Part shown: positions 24,687 through 33,285 of the stretch, in pieces
How the letters are laid out: each line of letters opens with the position of its first letter
Numbering within the stretch: position 1 is the stretch's first letter
DNA from: Sulfurovum xiamenensis
GTDB lineage: Bacteria > Campylobacterota > Campylobacteria > Campylobacterales > Sulfurovaceae
NCBI RefSeq assembly: GCF_030347995.1
Contig: NZ_JAQIBC010000005.1
Span: 45,650-109,649 of the forward strand
Reading direction: 5' to 3'
Length of the DNA stretch: 64,000 nucleotides
Position numbers and translations under genes: made by a program
Notes under the pieces: model-generated
The model's input: the letters and a program-made list of their open reading frames with translations, nothing else
Databases searched by the model: none
What the model was told of the DNA's origin: nothing

Positions 24687-25799
24687 ATGGGTTTACATTT
24701 TGATGTGGGTGCGTGTGTAAGAGCGACAAGTAAATTTTCTCAGTGTAGCAAGTGTGTAGATATCTGCCCGGATTCTATAAGTCTGGTAGACAATCTTCCT
24801 AGTTTCAGTGCAGCTACTGGTGTGGAAGCCGCAGCGTGTGTGGGTATCTGTCCTACAGAGGCTTTTGCACTTTCAGACTTTTCTACCACTGAGTTTTTCT
24901 TTACTTTTTTAGAATCGAAAGTAAGGCTCATCTCACCAAAGTTCAATGTCCCTTGTATTTCAGTGTTGAGCGTGGAACACTTGATCTCTCTGGCTTTGGC
25001 AAGTGAGGAGACGATCACCATAGATATGAGTTCCTATGATGAGGATTCATTACTTTTTGAGCATATTGAAGAATGTATCGATGAGGCAAATTTCGTTCTA
25101 TCTAGCTTTTCTAAAAAACAACTCGAGACAAACCATATACCATCTAAAGTTGTAAAAGAAAAAAATGAGCAAGAGCAAGAAGATGAAGTCACTTCAAGAC
25201 GTTCCTTTTTGGAAAATGCTTCACTTGAAGGTGTGGTAAAACATAAAAAAGCATTTGATGATGCGGTAGATGAAGATGAAATGCAGCATTTTGAAATAGA
25301 TGCTTCTGTTATTGCCAAAATAAAAGATAAAAATCTGCCAAATAAACGCAAGATACTCTTTACCACATTGAAACGTGCAGAAGTACCGGATGTGTTTGAA
25401 ATACTTCCGGAAGAAGAGGTGAGCTTTACGTCTCAAAAGTTCGTAGATGAAAGTTGTACTAACTGTCAGATCTGTTATCGTATCTGTCCTACCGGGGCAC
25501 TTTCATCTGACAATAAGTTCTCACTGATACATTTTGATGCCATGCTTTGTGTAAAGTGTCGCTTGTGCCATGATGTATGTGAGCCTGATGCGATACAGCT
25601 CCAAAGCGGATTTGAGATCAAAGAGTTCTTTGAACCTACTCAAAGAACCCTGGCAACGTTCAATATCAAGCGGTGTAACGAGTGCGGTAACAACTTCACT
25701 TATACAGGCGGAGAACAGATGTGTCCGCGTTGTGCAGTGGAGGAAGAAGAAGCAATGTTCCTACATGCAAATGCTAAGCGTATGAGAGGGGAGGAATAG
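24687..25799 (+). CDS. Multi-cluster 4Fe-4S ferredoxin with zinc-ribbon tail
   Basis: A 370-aa iron-sulfur protein. N-terminal cysteines CSKCVDICP (about residue 20) and CVGICP (about 50) form a ferredoxin-like pair; a long acidic, Lys-rich linker (about 130-240) follows; a second pair is CTNCQICYRICP (about 255) and CVKCRLCHDVCEP (about 291). The C-terminus adds CNECGNNF...CPRC (about 330-352), a rubredoxin/zinc-ribbon-like knuckle. No signal peptide is seen. It resembles NapF-type maturation ferredoxins and may serve cofactor loading or electron supply for the molybdoenzyme (inference). It starts 3 nt after the chaperone stop. Confidence 0.8.
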   Translation: MGLHFDVGACVRATSKFSQCSKCVDICPDSISLVDNLPSFSAATGVEAAACVGICPTEAFALSDFSTTEFFFTFLESKVRLISPKFNVPCISVLSVEHLISLALASEETITIDMSSYDEDSLLFEHIEECIDEANFVLSSFSKKQLETNHIPSKVVKEKNEQEQEDEVTSRRSFLENASLEGVVKHKKAFDDAVDEDEMQHFEIDASVIAKIKDKNLPNKRKILFTTLKRAEVPDVFEILPEEEVSFTSQKFVDESCTNCQICYRICPTGALSSDNKFSLIHFDAMLCVKCRLCHDVCEPDAIQLQSGFEIKEFFEPTQRTLATFNIKRCNECGNNFTYTGGEQMCPRCAVEEEEAMFLHANAKRMRGEE

Positions 25800-25801
25800 T
25801 C

Positions 25802-26278
25802 ATGGAACCCCATGAGATCAAACCTGACACAGGACTCTGTACCATCCTTGGTTATAATGCCCAAACAGGGTATATGAGAAAGTACTTTAACAAGATCATG
25901 AAACGTAATGGGATCAATGCAACAGCCATTGCCCTGAACATTAAAGATGAACATTTTGATTTTACCATGACGAATGTAGGAGAGTCTAAAGTCACACAAA
26001 TGATGATAGAGAAAGAGTTTGGTGCTAAGGCTGTACACTATTGTGAAAGTCTGAATGAATGTGCCCAGAGAGAAGGGCGTGTAGACTTTATTGAAGTGAA
26101 AGATGGCAAGGTCCAAGGCTTTTGTCTGGACGATGAGGCAAAAGCACTTTATGACAGACCGGAGTTTTTGGATGACCAGATCATTTTTGTGACAAAGATG
26201 ATGCTGATTGCCCATAGATGGTTTGATGCAGAAATAAATGTGGATGATATTCCGCTATTAATAGGAGAGAAAGAATGA
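25802..26278 (+). CDS. Conserved-context protein of unknown function
   Basis: I do not recognise this 158-aa soluble protein. It has no signal or membrane segment. The N-terminal part (LCTILGYNAQTGYMRKYFNK, then GINATAIALNIKDEHFDF) looks like an alpha/beta substrate-binding fold, faintly recalling the N-terminal domain of shikimate dehydrogenase, but too weakly to name. Cys residues lie at LCTILG, HYCESLNECAQ and GFCLDD. GAGGGGAGGA sits just before the ATG, and the stop overlaps the next ATG (ATGA). Being fifth in the molybdoenzyme locus it may be an assembly or accessory factor. Confidence 0.7.
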   Translation: MEPHEIKPDTGLCTILGYNAQTGYMRKYFNKIMKRNGINATAIALNIKDEHFDFTMTNVGESKVTQMMIEKEFGAKAVHYCESLNECAQREGRVDFIEVKDGKVQGFCLDDEAKALYDRPEFLDDQIIFVTKMMLIAHRWFDAEINVDDIPLLIGEKE

Positions 26279-26748
26279 GAGATATAGACGATTTAAGAAA
26301 AGAATTTGAAAACTTTAATGAGAAAAATTTTAACGGGAACCCGGCATTTGGTCCTGATGGACAATGTGCTGCGGATGAAGAAGTAGACCTTAAAGACTAT
26401 CCTTCCTATACAGAAGCCCTTTATGCAAAGCTTATCGCTCCGCATGTAAGTGGTATTTATATCTCAAGATGGGATATTAAAGATATCGCACTTGCTGCGG
26501 GCGATTCTATGGCGATCCATCCACGTAAGCGTATGTTTGAGTTACTCATGAAGTTTGCAACAAGCAGAGAGAATATGCAAGCTGTACTTGATGCACTTGA
26601 AGCACATATGGAAGATAAAATTGCTATCTATACAGAATGTATGACAAAATTTCCAAACTCTGCAGAAGTATTTCAGCCTAAGATAGACAAGGCCAGAAAA
26701 ACAATGAAACTTTTCCCTCAAATCATAGAAGAGTATTTCCCGGAATAA
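26275..26748 (+). CDS. Helical protein of unknown function at end of psr locus
   Basis: An unrecognised 157-aa soluble protein, mostly alpha-helical. Features: a Gly/Asn-rich opening (NEKNFNGNPAFGPDGQCAAD), a central IYISRWDIKDIALAAGDSMA and a C-terminal helical half (RMFELLMKFATSRENMQAVL onward). The helical content and the location near a TorD gene are reminiscent of a second small chaperone, but no TorD signature is visible. It overlaps the previous gene by 4 nt and is preceded by AGGAG (26263-26267). The locus ends here; a new promoter precedes the malic enzyme gene. Confidence 0.7.
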   Translation: MRDIDDLRKEFENFNEKNFNGNPAFGPDGQCAADEEVDLKDYPSYTEALYAKLIAPHVSGIYISRWDIKDIALAAGDSMAIHPRKRMFELLMKFATSRENMQAVLDALEAHMEDKIAIYTECMTKFPNSAEVFQPKIDKARKTMKLFPQIIEEYFPE

Positions 26749-26775
26749 TTAGAGTTGCCCTTATCATACTTTGAG

Positions 26776-26812
26776 TATAATAGATTATCTTGAAATTGTA
26801 AGGTACACTATG
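26776..26812 (+). promoter_or_regulatory. Promoter and start region of malic enzyme gene
   Basis: TATAAT at 26776-26781 with TTGCCC 15 bp upstream (26755-26760) is a plausible promoter. TAAGG at 26799-26803 precedes ATG 26810. The promoter lies inside the extended reading frame that would start at TTG 26771, which argues for the ATG as true start. Confidence 0.5.
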
Positions 26813-28081
26813 TCTGAACTCAAAAAAGAAGAAGTATTAGCATATCATAAGAAAGGGAAGATAGGTATAGACCTTACGAAACCTTGTGATACCCAACATG
26901 AACTCTCACTTGCCTACACCCCTGGTGTAGCGATACCCTGTCTTGAAATCGCAAAAGATGAAAATCTCTCTTTTGAATATACCAATCGCTCTAATCTAGT
27001 GGCAGTGATCTCTGATGGTACAGCAGTACTTGGATTAGGGAATATTGGACCTCTCGCATCCAAACCTGTCATGGAAGGGAAATCAGTACTTTTTAAAAAA
27101 TTTGCGAATGTAGATGCGTTTGATATAGAACTGGATGTACATACCGTAGATGAGATCGTCACAACCTGTAAAGCGATCTCTCCTACTTTTGGAGGGATCA
27201 ACCTTGAAGACATTAAAGCCCCTCAATGTTTTGAGATAGAAAAAAAGTTACAAGAAGTACTTGATATTCCAGTGTTCCATGATGACCAACACGGGACTGC
27301 TATCATCACAACTGCAGGTTTAATGAATGTACTTGAGTTGACAGGTAAAAAAGTCGAAGAGATCAAAATCGTAGTCAACGGTGCAGGTGCTGCAGGTATC
27401 TCATGTGCAAAAATGTATAAACGTCTAGGTGTCAAAAATATTGTTATGTGTGACAGTAGAGGGGTTCTTAGCAAGGAAAGAACGGACTTGAATGACTATA
27501 AAGCACCTTTTGCCATAGATACAGAAGCTAAGACACTTGATGATGCGATAGAGAACGCTGATATGTTTTTAGGTTTGAGTGTCGCAGGGGCATTGAGCAA
27601 GGAGATGGTAGCCAAAATGGCACCTGAACCTATTATCTTCGCTTTGGCAAATCCCGTACCTGAAATTTTGCCGTCCGAGGTGATGGAGGCACGTGATGAT
27701 GCGATCATGGGAACAGGACGTTCTGATTATCCAAATCAGATCAACAATGTATTGGGGTTCCCTTTTATCTTCAGAGGTGCATTGGATGTACATGCGAAGA
27801 AGATCACGGAAGGGATGAAAATGGCAGCAGCTAAAGCACTGGCTACTTTAGCAAAAGAGCCTGTGCCTGACTATGTTAAGACTGCCTATCATAATGACAG
27901 TATCACTTACGGGAAAGAGCATATTATCCCTTTGCCTTTTAATAAGGAAGCTTTGGTATGGGTGGCTTCAGCCGTAGCAAAAGCTGCCTTTGAAGAGGGT
28001 GTCGCGAGAGTAGAGCATTATGACCATGAGCAATACAAAGAGCAATTGAGATGCCTTATTTATGGTTGTCCTGAGAATTAG
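26810..28081 (+). CDS. NAD(P)-dependent malic enzyme (short bacterial form)
   Basis: Oxidative decarboxylation of malate to pyruvate and CO2, or the reverse in autotrophs. Chosen start ATG 26810 gives 423 aa, beginning MSELKKEEVLAYHKKGKIGI, the usual N-terminus of short bacterial malic enzymes without the phosphotransacetylase domain. Seen: AYTPGVAIPC (Tyr of catalysis), the catalytic Lys in LGNIGPLASKPVMEGK, metal-binding HDDQHGTA and the nucleotide fold VNGAGAAGISCAKMY. It stands alone after the psr locus; 6 nt further is the DUF2868 gene. Cofactor preference (NAD or NADP) cannot be read reliably. Confidence 0.92.
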   Translation: MSELKKEEVLAYHKKGKIGIDLTKPCDTQHELSLAYTPGVAIPCLEIAKDENLSFEYTNRSNLVAVISDGTAVLGLGNIGPLASKPVMEGKSVLFKKFANVDAFDIELDVHTVDEIVTTCKAISPTFGGINLEDIKAPQCFEIEKKLQEVLDIPVFHDDQHGTAIITTAGLMNVLELTGKKVEEIKIVVNGAGAAGISCAKMYKRLGVKNIVMCDSRGVLSKERTDLNDYKAPFAIDTEAKTLDDAIENADMFLGLSVAGALSKEMVAKMAPEPIIFALANPVPEILPSEVMEARDDAIMGTGRSDYPNQINNVLGFPFIFRGALDVHAKKITEGMKMAAAKALATLAKEPVPDYVKTAYHNDSITYGKEHIIPLPFNKEALVWVASAVAKAAFEEGVARVEHYDHEQYKEQLRCLIYGCPEN

Positions 28082-28087
28082 CAATAG

Positions 28088-29515
28088 ATGAATATAAAAT
28101 CGTATGTAAATCTTTATGAACTATTGGTTTTAGAACCTGCTACACGAGAAGAGAACCGTGCTTTTGGGTTAACCCATGTGATGTTGAAACATAAACCTAT
28201 TGAACAACTTTTAACATGGAGTGAGAAGCATCAAGAGAAGTTGAAAAAACCGCTTTTGTCTGACATTTTTTCTTCTTATTTGTACAGGATTACCTTTACG
28301 CTTGTAGTGATCGCATTTGTTTTGGGTTTATTAACGGGTGTGGCTCTGCTCTCCTACAATGGTGATGCACCGGTCAATGTCATCTATTTTATGGCTGTGG
28401 CTGTTTTCCTTCCTCTCTTTAGTATGTCGCTAACAATTTTTGCAATGCTTAGGGCCAGGAGAGCTGAGAATGTTCTGATACATCTTTCACCTGCTTTTTG
28501 GATGGAAAAGATTTTGGGCTTTTTACCTGGCAGGGTACAAGGGCAGATCAAAAATTTAAAGATCAATCCTTTGCTTGCAAACTGGATTATCATTAAACGT
28601 TCACAGATCATCATTCTGTTTTTTTCACTTGGGTTACTCTTGGCACTGTTGGGTGTGATCGTGACCAAGGATATCGCCTTTGCGTGGAGTACAACTTTAC
28701 ATATCTCTTCAGAGGAATTTCATGATTTTTTACATACTATAGCATTTCCATGGAGAGAGTTGGTACCATCAGCCGTGCCGTCACTTGAACTCCTAGAGCA
28801 GAGTCAATATTTCAGACTGGGTGCTACGCTGAATGAAGAGATGATTTCACATGCATCACAGCTTGGAGAGTGGTGGAAGTTTTTGGCTTTTTCTACCCTC
28901 TTTTATGCTGTTTTTCTACGTTTTTGGATTTTAATCCTTGCTTCTTTTGGATTGAACGCTGCAATCAAGCAATCGCTTTTAACATTACATGGAACGTCAA
29001 AACTACTCAGAGAGATCAATGAACCTATCATCTCTACACATGCAGATCAAAGTGAAAAAGTATTCATTACAGAGGAGGGACACTATAGTCAGATCGTCAA
29101 TAGATTAGATGCCTCTTATGATGGGATCCAAGGATGGGCTATACCGCATGATACACTTTTGGTGTTGGGTGAAAGATTGAAGATCATCGCACCTGCACAT
29201 GATGAAGTTGGAGGAACAAATAGTCTTGAAGAAGATATGGAGATCGTTTTTAAAAGTCATGGTGAAATACTTTTGTTTGTGAAAGCTTGGGAGCCCCCAA
29301 CACTGGATTTTGTAGACTATCTTAGTGAATTGACCCGCAAAGTTGATAAAGTGGTAGTGGTACCTATAGGTACTGCAGAGCATCATTATGATGCATCTAC
29401 GAAAGAGATAGATATATGGGAAAATAAACTCTCTATGCTCGGAGAGACGAAAGTGTGGTTAAAAAGATCTGATACTCAAGTACAGGGTGTGGAGGTGCTT
29501 CATGCCGGGTCGTAG
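28088..29515 (+). CDS. DUF2868 membrane protein
   Basis: A 475-aa inner-membrane protein matching DUF2868. Roughly four membrane helices: about 63-88 (TLVVIAFVLGLLTGVALL), 97-118 (VIYFMAVAVFLPLFSMSLTI), 175-196 (IIILFFSLGLLLALLGVIVT) and 270-293 (FLAFSTLFYAVFLRFWILIL). The C-terminal cytoplasmic part (about 320-475) is alpha/beta and contains DTLLVLGERLKII and VVVVPIGTAEHH. In proteobacteria it is paired with a DUF3482 GTPase gene, as here, where the reading frames overlap by 14 nt. Function unknown; a membrane partner or receptor for the GTPase is likely. Confidence 0.83.
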   Translation: MNIKSYVNLYELLVLEPATREENRAFGLTHVMLKHKPIEQLLTWSEKHQEKLKKPLLSDIFSSYLYRITFTLVVIAFVLGLLTGVALLSYNGDAPVNVIYFMAVAVFLPLFSMSLTIFAMLRARRAENVLIHLSPAFWMEKILGFLPGRVQGQIKNLKINPLLANWIIIKRSQIIILFFSLGLLLALLGVIVTKDIAFAWSTTLHISSEEFHDFLHTIAFPWRELVPSAVPSLELLEQSQYFRLGATLNEEMISHASQLGEWWKFLAFSTLFYAVFLRFWILILASFGLNAAIKQSLLTLHGTSKLLREINEPIISTHADQSEKVFITEEGHYSQIVNRLDASYDGIQGWAIPHDTLLVLGERLKIIAPAHDEVGGTNSLEEDMEIVFKSHGEILLFVKAWEPPTLDFVDYLSELTRKVDKVVVVPIGTAEHHYDASTKEIDIWENKLSMLGETKVWLKRSDTQVQGVEVLHAGS

Positions 29516-30917
29516 AGAGATCGATTTTTCTCACCCTAAATTTGCGGTCGTTGGACACCCGAACAAGGGTAAGAGCTCCATCGTTTCAGCTTTGGCACTG
29601 GATGACACAGTACAGATATCTGATACACCCGGGACCACCACAAAAAAACGCTCCTTCCCTTTAACGGTAGATGGAAAGGTTCTCTATGAACTTTTTGATA
29701 CACCAGGTTTTCAAAGAGCACGAAGAGTACTGGCATGGTTAAAGCAACATGATGTGCCTGCAAATAAGAAACAAGAAGTGGTACAGGCATTTATCGATAC
29801 ACATAGAGAAAATGAACATTTCCATGATGAAATAGAACTTCTTGAACCTATTATGGACGGTGCAGGTATCATTTATGTGGTGGATGGTTCACAACCCTAT
29901 GGTGAAGAGTACGAAACCGAAATGGAAATTCTTCGCTGGACAGGACAACCATCTATGGCACTGATCAACCATATTGATGAGATGGATTATAGTGAAGAGT
30001 GGAAGAAGGCACTGGAACACTATTTCAAGATGGTACGTACCTTTAATCCTATGCAGACCAACTTTGAACAGCATATGAGTATACTTGAGAGTATGGCTCA
30101 GCTTAAAGAAGAGTGGATAGCTCCACTCAAAACATCGATCAAACTTTTTAAACAGTATCAGGAACAAATGCTTGAACGTAGTGCAACACTCATTGCGAGA
30201 TTGGTGTATGAATCTGTCACTGCTGTAGAGAAACTCTCTTTTTATGCCCCTGAGGCCAGTGAACAAGAGAGATATAAGATAGAAAGTAACTATAAAGACC
30301 GGTTACGGGAGCTAGAAGTTACAGCACAAAAGGATATCGAAGATATCTGGAACCATGGTCACCTTCAAAAAAAAGAGAAAGTGTTAACATTTGAAGGGTT
30401 GGACCTTTTTTCTGAAGAGACAGCTTCTGTGTTTGGTTTGACACGTAAAGAGCTTCTCATTACAGGTATGACCTCAGGTGCCATCACGGGTGCAGGTATC
30501 GACCTGCTTTTTGCGGGGCATACACTTCTTTTGGGTGGAGCCATAGGGGCATTGATAGGTGGTGCAGGTGCGTATTTGGGTTTTAATGAACTTTCCGAAG
30601 TAAAAGTTCTGGGTCAAACAATGGGTAAACACTACTTAGAGATGGGGCCTATGGAAAATAGAAATTTCCCTTATATCTTACTGGGACGTGCGATCTACCA
30701 CACCATGAAGGTTGCACAGACTTCCCATGCCAAAAGAGAAGTGTTCGATATGGAAATGGATCAGACATTTAAAGAGAGATGGTTGGATGACACATCAAGG
30801 AACGCTTTAGAGAAATACCATAAAAAATTCCGTTCAGGAAGTGCTTTGGAAGCAGAAGAACTCAAAGCGTATGAAACGCTCATCAAGCAGATATTAAAGC
30901 GTTTGATCGATGCCTGA
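29502..30917 (+). CDS. DUF3482 GTPase
   Basis: A 471-aa P-loop GTPase. Start chosen at ATG 29502, 5 nt after GGAGGT (29491-29496), inside the end of the DUF2868 gene; an upstream in-frame start at 29487 lacks such a site. G1 is GHPNKGKSS (about residues 17-25), G2/G3 are DTPGTTTKKR (about 41) and DTPGFQRA (about 69), but the G4 position reads NHID instead of NKxD. Residues about 325-365 form a Gly-rich hydrophobic hairpin (LLLGGAIGALIGGAGAYLGF), suggesting membrane insertion. It is the partner of the DUF2868 protein; biological role unknown. Confidence 0.85.
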   Translation: MPGRREIDFSHPKFAVVGHPNKGKSSIVSALALDDTVQISDTPGTTTKKRSFPLTVDGKVLYELFDTPGFQRARRVLAWLKQHDVPANKKQEVVQAFIDTHRENEHFHDEIELLEPIMDGAGIIYVVDGSQPYGEEYETEMEILRWTGQPSMALINHIDEMDYSEEWKKALEHYFKMVRTFNPMQTNFEQHMSILESMAQLKEEWIAPLKTSIKLFKQYQEQMLERSATLIARLVYESVTAVEKLSFYAPEASEQERYKIESNYKDRLRELEVTAQKDIEDIWNHGHLQKKEKVLTFEGLDLFSEETASVFGLTRKELLITGMTSGAITGAGIDLLFAGHTLLLGGAIGALIGGAGAYLGFNELSEVKVLGQTMGKHYLEMGPMENRNFPYILLGRAIYHTMKVAQTSHAKREVFDMEMDQTFKERWLDDTSRNALEKYHKKFRSGSALEAEELKAYETLIKQILKRLIDA

Positions 30918-31593
30918 CAAAAATCCTTTTAAACATTTACATTACGATCATGATGAGCGAGAGCAGTCAGCATCTTCTTTGCACTCCAAAACAGTGGCAA
31001 AGAGGGTCACATTAGGGATTTTTGTTGCATTTCTTCTGCTCTTCCCCCATTATGCACCATGGGAACCTGGTTATGCACAGAGTGACTCTTGGGCACAGAG
31101 GATATTTACCCTTTACTTTTTTGTAGCCAATCAGACTTTGGGTATTGTGCATGAAGCGGGACATGGTGTCTGCTACATCTTGCCTTGTCCAGAGTTTCTT
31201 ACTATGGCCAATGGAACGATATTCCAGTTGCTTTTCCCTGGATTGATCGCCTATTATTACTATAGAAGAGGTAACCTCTTTGCCGCACTGATAGCACTCT
31301 TCTTTGTGGGTTTCTCTCTTCAATATACAGCCTGGTATCTCTCTACAGCACATGAAGGCCGTATACTTCCGGCATATAAATCTTTTTTAGGTGTAGATGC
31401 GATTCATGATTTTCATTATATGCTCAGTACTATGGGACTTTTGGCCTATGAGTCTTTGATCGCGAGTTTGACAAGGTTTATAGCCTACTTGATCATGATC
31501 TCAGCGGTAATAGGGATGTTCTTTGAAGCATTTCCAAATACGCAGAAGAAACGCGTAAAGAGGGGATGGTGCAGAGGGAAAAGAGACGTTTAA
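30910..31593 (+). CDS. Membrane protein with HExxH motif (M50-like)
   Basis: A 227-aa multi-pass membrane protein. HEAGHG (His81, Glu82, His85) lies in GIVHEAGHGVCYI at a membrane boundary, the arrangement of site-2-type metalloproteases (M50). Hydrophobic segments at about 32-50, 68-90, 100-120, 124-148 and 180-206. No clear third ligand motif (NPDG or equivalent) is visible, so peptidase activity is uncertain. It overlaps the GTPase gene by 8 nt, making a likely three-gene unit, and its stop overlaps pgpA, which converges from the other strand. Confidence 0.72.
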   Translation: MPDKNPFKHLHYDHDEREQSASSLHSKTVAKRVTLGIFVAFLLLFPHYAPWEPGYAQSDSWAQRIFTLYFFVANQTLGIVHEAGHGVCYILPCPEFLTMANGTIFQLLFPGLIAYYYYRRGNLFAALIALFFVGFSLQYTAWYLSTAHEGRILPAYKSFLGVDAIHDFHYMLSTMGLLAYESLIASLTRFIAYLIMISAVIGMFFEAFPNTQKKRVKRGWCRGKRDV

Positions 31594-32081
31594 ATCAGTT
31601 TCTCAATCGCCATCAGTATTGCAGCACTTAAAAATCCACCGGCGATCCCCGCCAATACATCATCAAGCATCACTCCCAGACCACCTTTAAGCTCTCTGTC
31701 TATCCAGCCTATCGTTGAGGGTTTCCAGATGTCAAAAAGACGAAATGCCGCAAAACTGAATACAATGGCTAAGAGTACTGCATAAGGATAGTGCATTGTC
31801 ACAGCCGTTGAATAGGCGATCATAAGGCTAAGCCACATACCTGCTGTTTCATCTATAACGATCTGTTGGTGGTCATGGATACCTGTTTTTTGTTCATATT
31901 TATTCACTTCAAAGATACCTATAATGGTAATGGCGAGTGTCAACATAAAAAGTGTTTCCAACCCAAAGTAGTAAAGCAGTGCTAGGCCTACAGGAAGCGA
32001 AGCCAATGAACCTACTGTACCAGGTGCTTTGGGGCTAAGTCCTGCACCAAAGAATGTGAGAAAAAGCTTTTGTATTGTCAT
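31590..32081 (-). CDS. pgpA: Phosphatidylglycerophosphatase A
   Basis: Membrane phosphatase that dephosphorylates phosphatidylglycerol-phosphate to phosphatidylglycerol. The 163-aa length fits. Signature residues are present: FGAGLSPKAPGTVGSLASLP (residues 11-30), HDHQQIVIDETAGMW near 69, and LKGGLGVMLDDVLAGI near 129, with the conserved Asp pair. Several hydrophobic helices alternate with these. Last gene of the minus-strand run ispDF, regulator, sulfurylase-like, pgpA; it lies 13 nt after its neighbour and its last 4 nt overlap the convergent membrane gene. Confidence 0.93.
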   Translation of the reverse strand: MTIQKLFLTFFGAGLSPKAPGTVGSLASLPVGLALLYYFGLETLFMLTLAITIIGIFEVNKYEQKTGIHDHQQIVIDETAGMWLSLMIAYSTAVTMHYPYAVLLAIVFSFAAFRLFDIWKPSTIGWIDRELKGGLGVMLDDVLAGIAGGFLSAAILMAIEKLI

Positions 32082-32094
32082 GAGATCCCCTGTT

Positions 32095-33285
32095 TTATGT
32101 CAATGATGATGTCTGATAGAGTTCGATGAGTTTCAGATAAAACTGTTCCTCACTCTGCTGTTCCAAGAGACCTGAACCAGGCATCAAAGAGTAATGCATC
32201 TCTTGCAGGTTCTCAAATCTGTCAGGTAAAAGCGCTGCAAGGATATTTGCAGAGACCTCTTTTCTGACCAGGATAGAAGGAGGAATGAGTCCTGCCTGTA
32301 TGAGCTTCATGATGGATGCAGAGTCATAATGTACATGGTGATGTTGCCCATGAGGACAGGTTCGTGTACTGACGAGTGTTTTGCATGTGTCACAATAAAC
32401 AAGCTCATCGATGGTTTTGATCTCTATATTGATATCCTGGCAACGGTCAAAGACAGAGCTGAGACGGTTTTTATCATAATACAGACCCAGTCCACCATGG
32501 TTTTTACCCATGACCAGCTGGTTACATCCATAATTCTTCGCTAAAAGTGCATCTAAAATGAGCTCATTATACCCTGCAAAGATATAAGTGTTTTCAAATG
32601 GAATGATGATAACTTTATTGCGTGGTAAAAAGTTATCCACAAACGTAGTGAGGGCATTATGGCGTATGTCATAACGAAGACCTTCAGAGGTAAAAGGTTT
32701 ACGTAAGAAGATCACAAGGAGATCGGAATTAGTGATAGCCTCACGGATCATTCTTTCGTGCGCACGGTTTAAAGGGTTCGCTGCAAGCATCATAGATGAG
32801 ATATGCTTAGCACCTGTCTTTGTGATCATGTTTCTGATACGCTTCATATTGTCTTCTATCAGTGGGTAGGTGACAGTATACTCCCCGGATACAGCTATTT
32901 TACCTAGTCTGGATATGGTATTTCTTACACCTGGGTGTGTTGTATCTGCAGTACCATAGATATTTTGTAGACGCTGTACAGGATCGACTTCAAATGTCTC
33001 TTCCACTATCAGTTCACCTACTATATTCCCATCATTGATGAGTGAAACGATCTCATCTTTTTTCAGAGTCTGCAGGGTTTGATGGTTTTTTTTACCTTGT
33101 GGTGCAAGGATAAAAGAAAATGGGAAAGGTACCCCTTTGTACATTTTGGTCTCATCGACATTCTGCGCTTCTGCTTTGTTCATCAGCCTTTCTACCGGAG
33201 AGATAAGTCCTGCCTTCACCAAGGCCAGAGTAGAAAGGGCCTCAGTATCTATATAGAGTGATTTATTTCTTTTTGAATAGACCAT
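32095..33285 (-). CDS. ATP-sulfurylase-like protein with altered active site
   Basis: A 396-aa homologue of sulfate adenylyltransferase (APS + PPi to/from ATP + sulfate). The PUA-like N-domain, catalytic domain and zinc-binding loop (Cys298, Cys301, Cys310 and nearby His) are recognisable. However, the catalytic QxRNPxHxxH motif reads LAANPLNRAH (residues 167-176): Gln, Arg and first His are replaced, while Asn170, Pro171 and His176 remain. The second motif GRDHAGxG reads GKNHGGLG (260-267). Canonical sulfurylase activity is therefore doubtful. Start ATG 33285 follows AAGGAAG and overlaps the regulator gene by 23 nt. The same neighbours occur in Campylobacter jejuni. Confidence 0.82.
   Translation of the reverse strand: MVYSKRNKSLYIDTEALSTLALVKAGLISPVERLMNKAEAQNVDETKMYKGVPFPFSFILAPQGKKNHQTLQTLKKDEIVSLINDGNIVGELIVEETFEVDPVQRLQNIYGTADTTHPGVRNTISRLGKIAVSGEYTVTYPLIEDNMKRIRNMITKTGAKHISSMMLAANPLNRAHERMIREAITNSDLLVIFLRKPFTSEGLRYDIRHNALTTFVDNFLPRNKVIIIPFENTYIFAGYNELILDALLAKNYGCNQLVMGKNHGGLGLYYDKNRLSSVFDRCQDINIEIKTIDELVYCDTCKTLVSTRTCPHGQHHHVHYDSASIMKLIQAGLIPPSILVRKEVSANILAALLPDRFENLQEMHYSLMPGSGLLEQQSEEQFYLKLIELYQTSSLT

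Noticed and set aside
25802..26278. Reading the 158-aa protein as a shikimate dehydrogenase-like domain
   Set aside because: Only a faint resemblance in the first 50 residues and none of the AroE catalytic Lys/Asp motifs is clear.
26771..26809. TTG start for malic enzyme
   Set aside because: It overlaps the TATAAT box and lacks a ribosome site; ATG 26810 yields the family N-terminus.
32095..33285. Annotating the gene as functional sat for the Sox or APS pathway
   Set aside because: Three catalytic residues of the sulfurylase motif are replaced.
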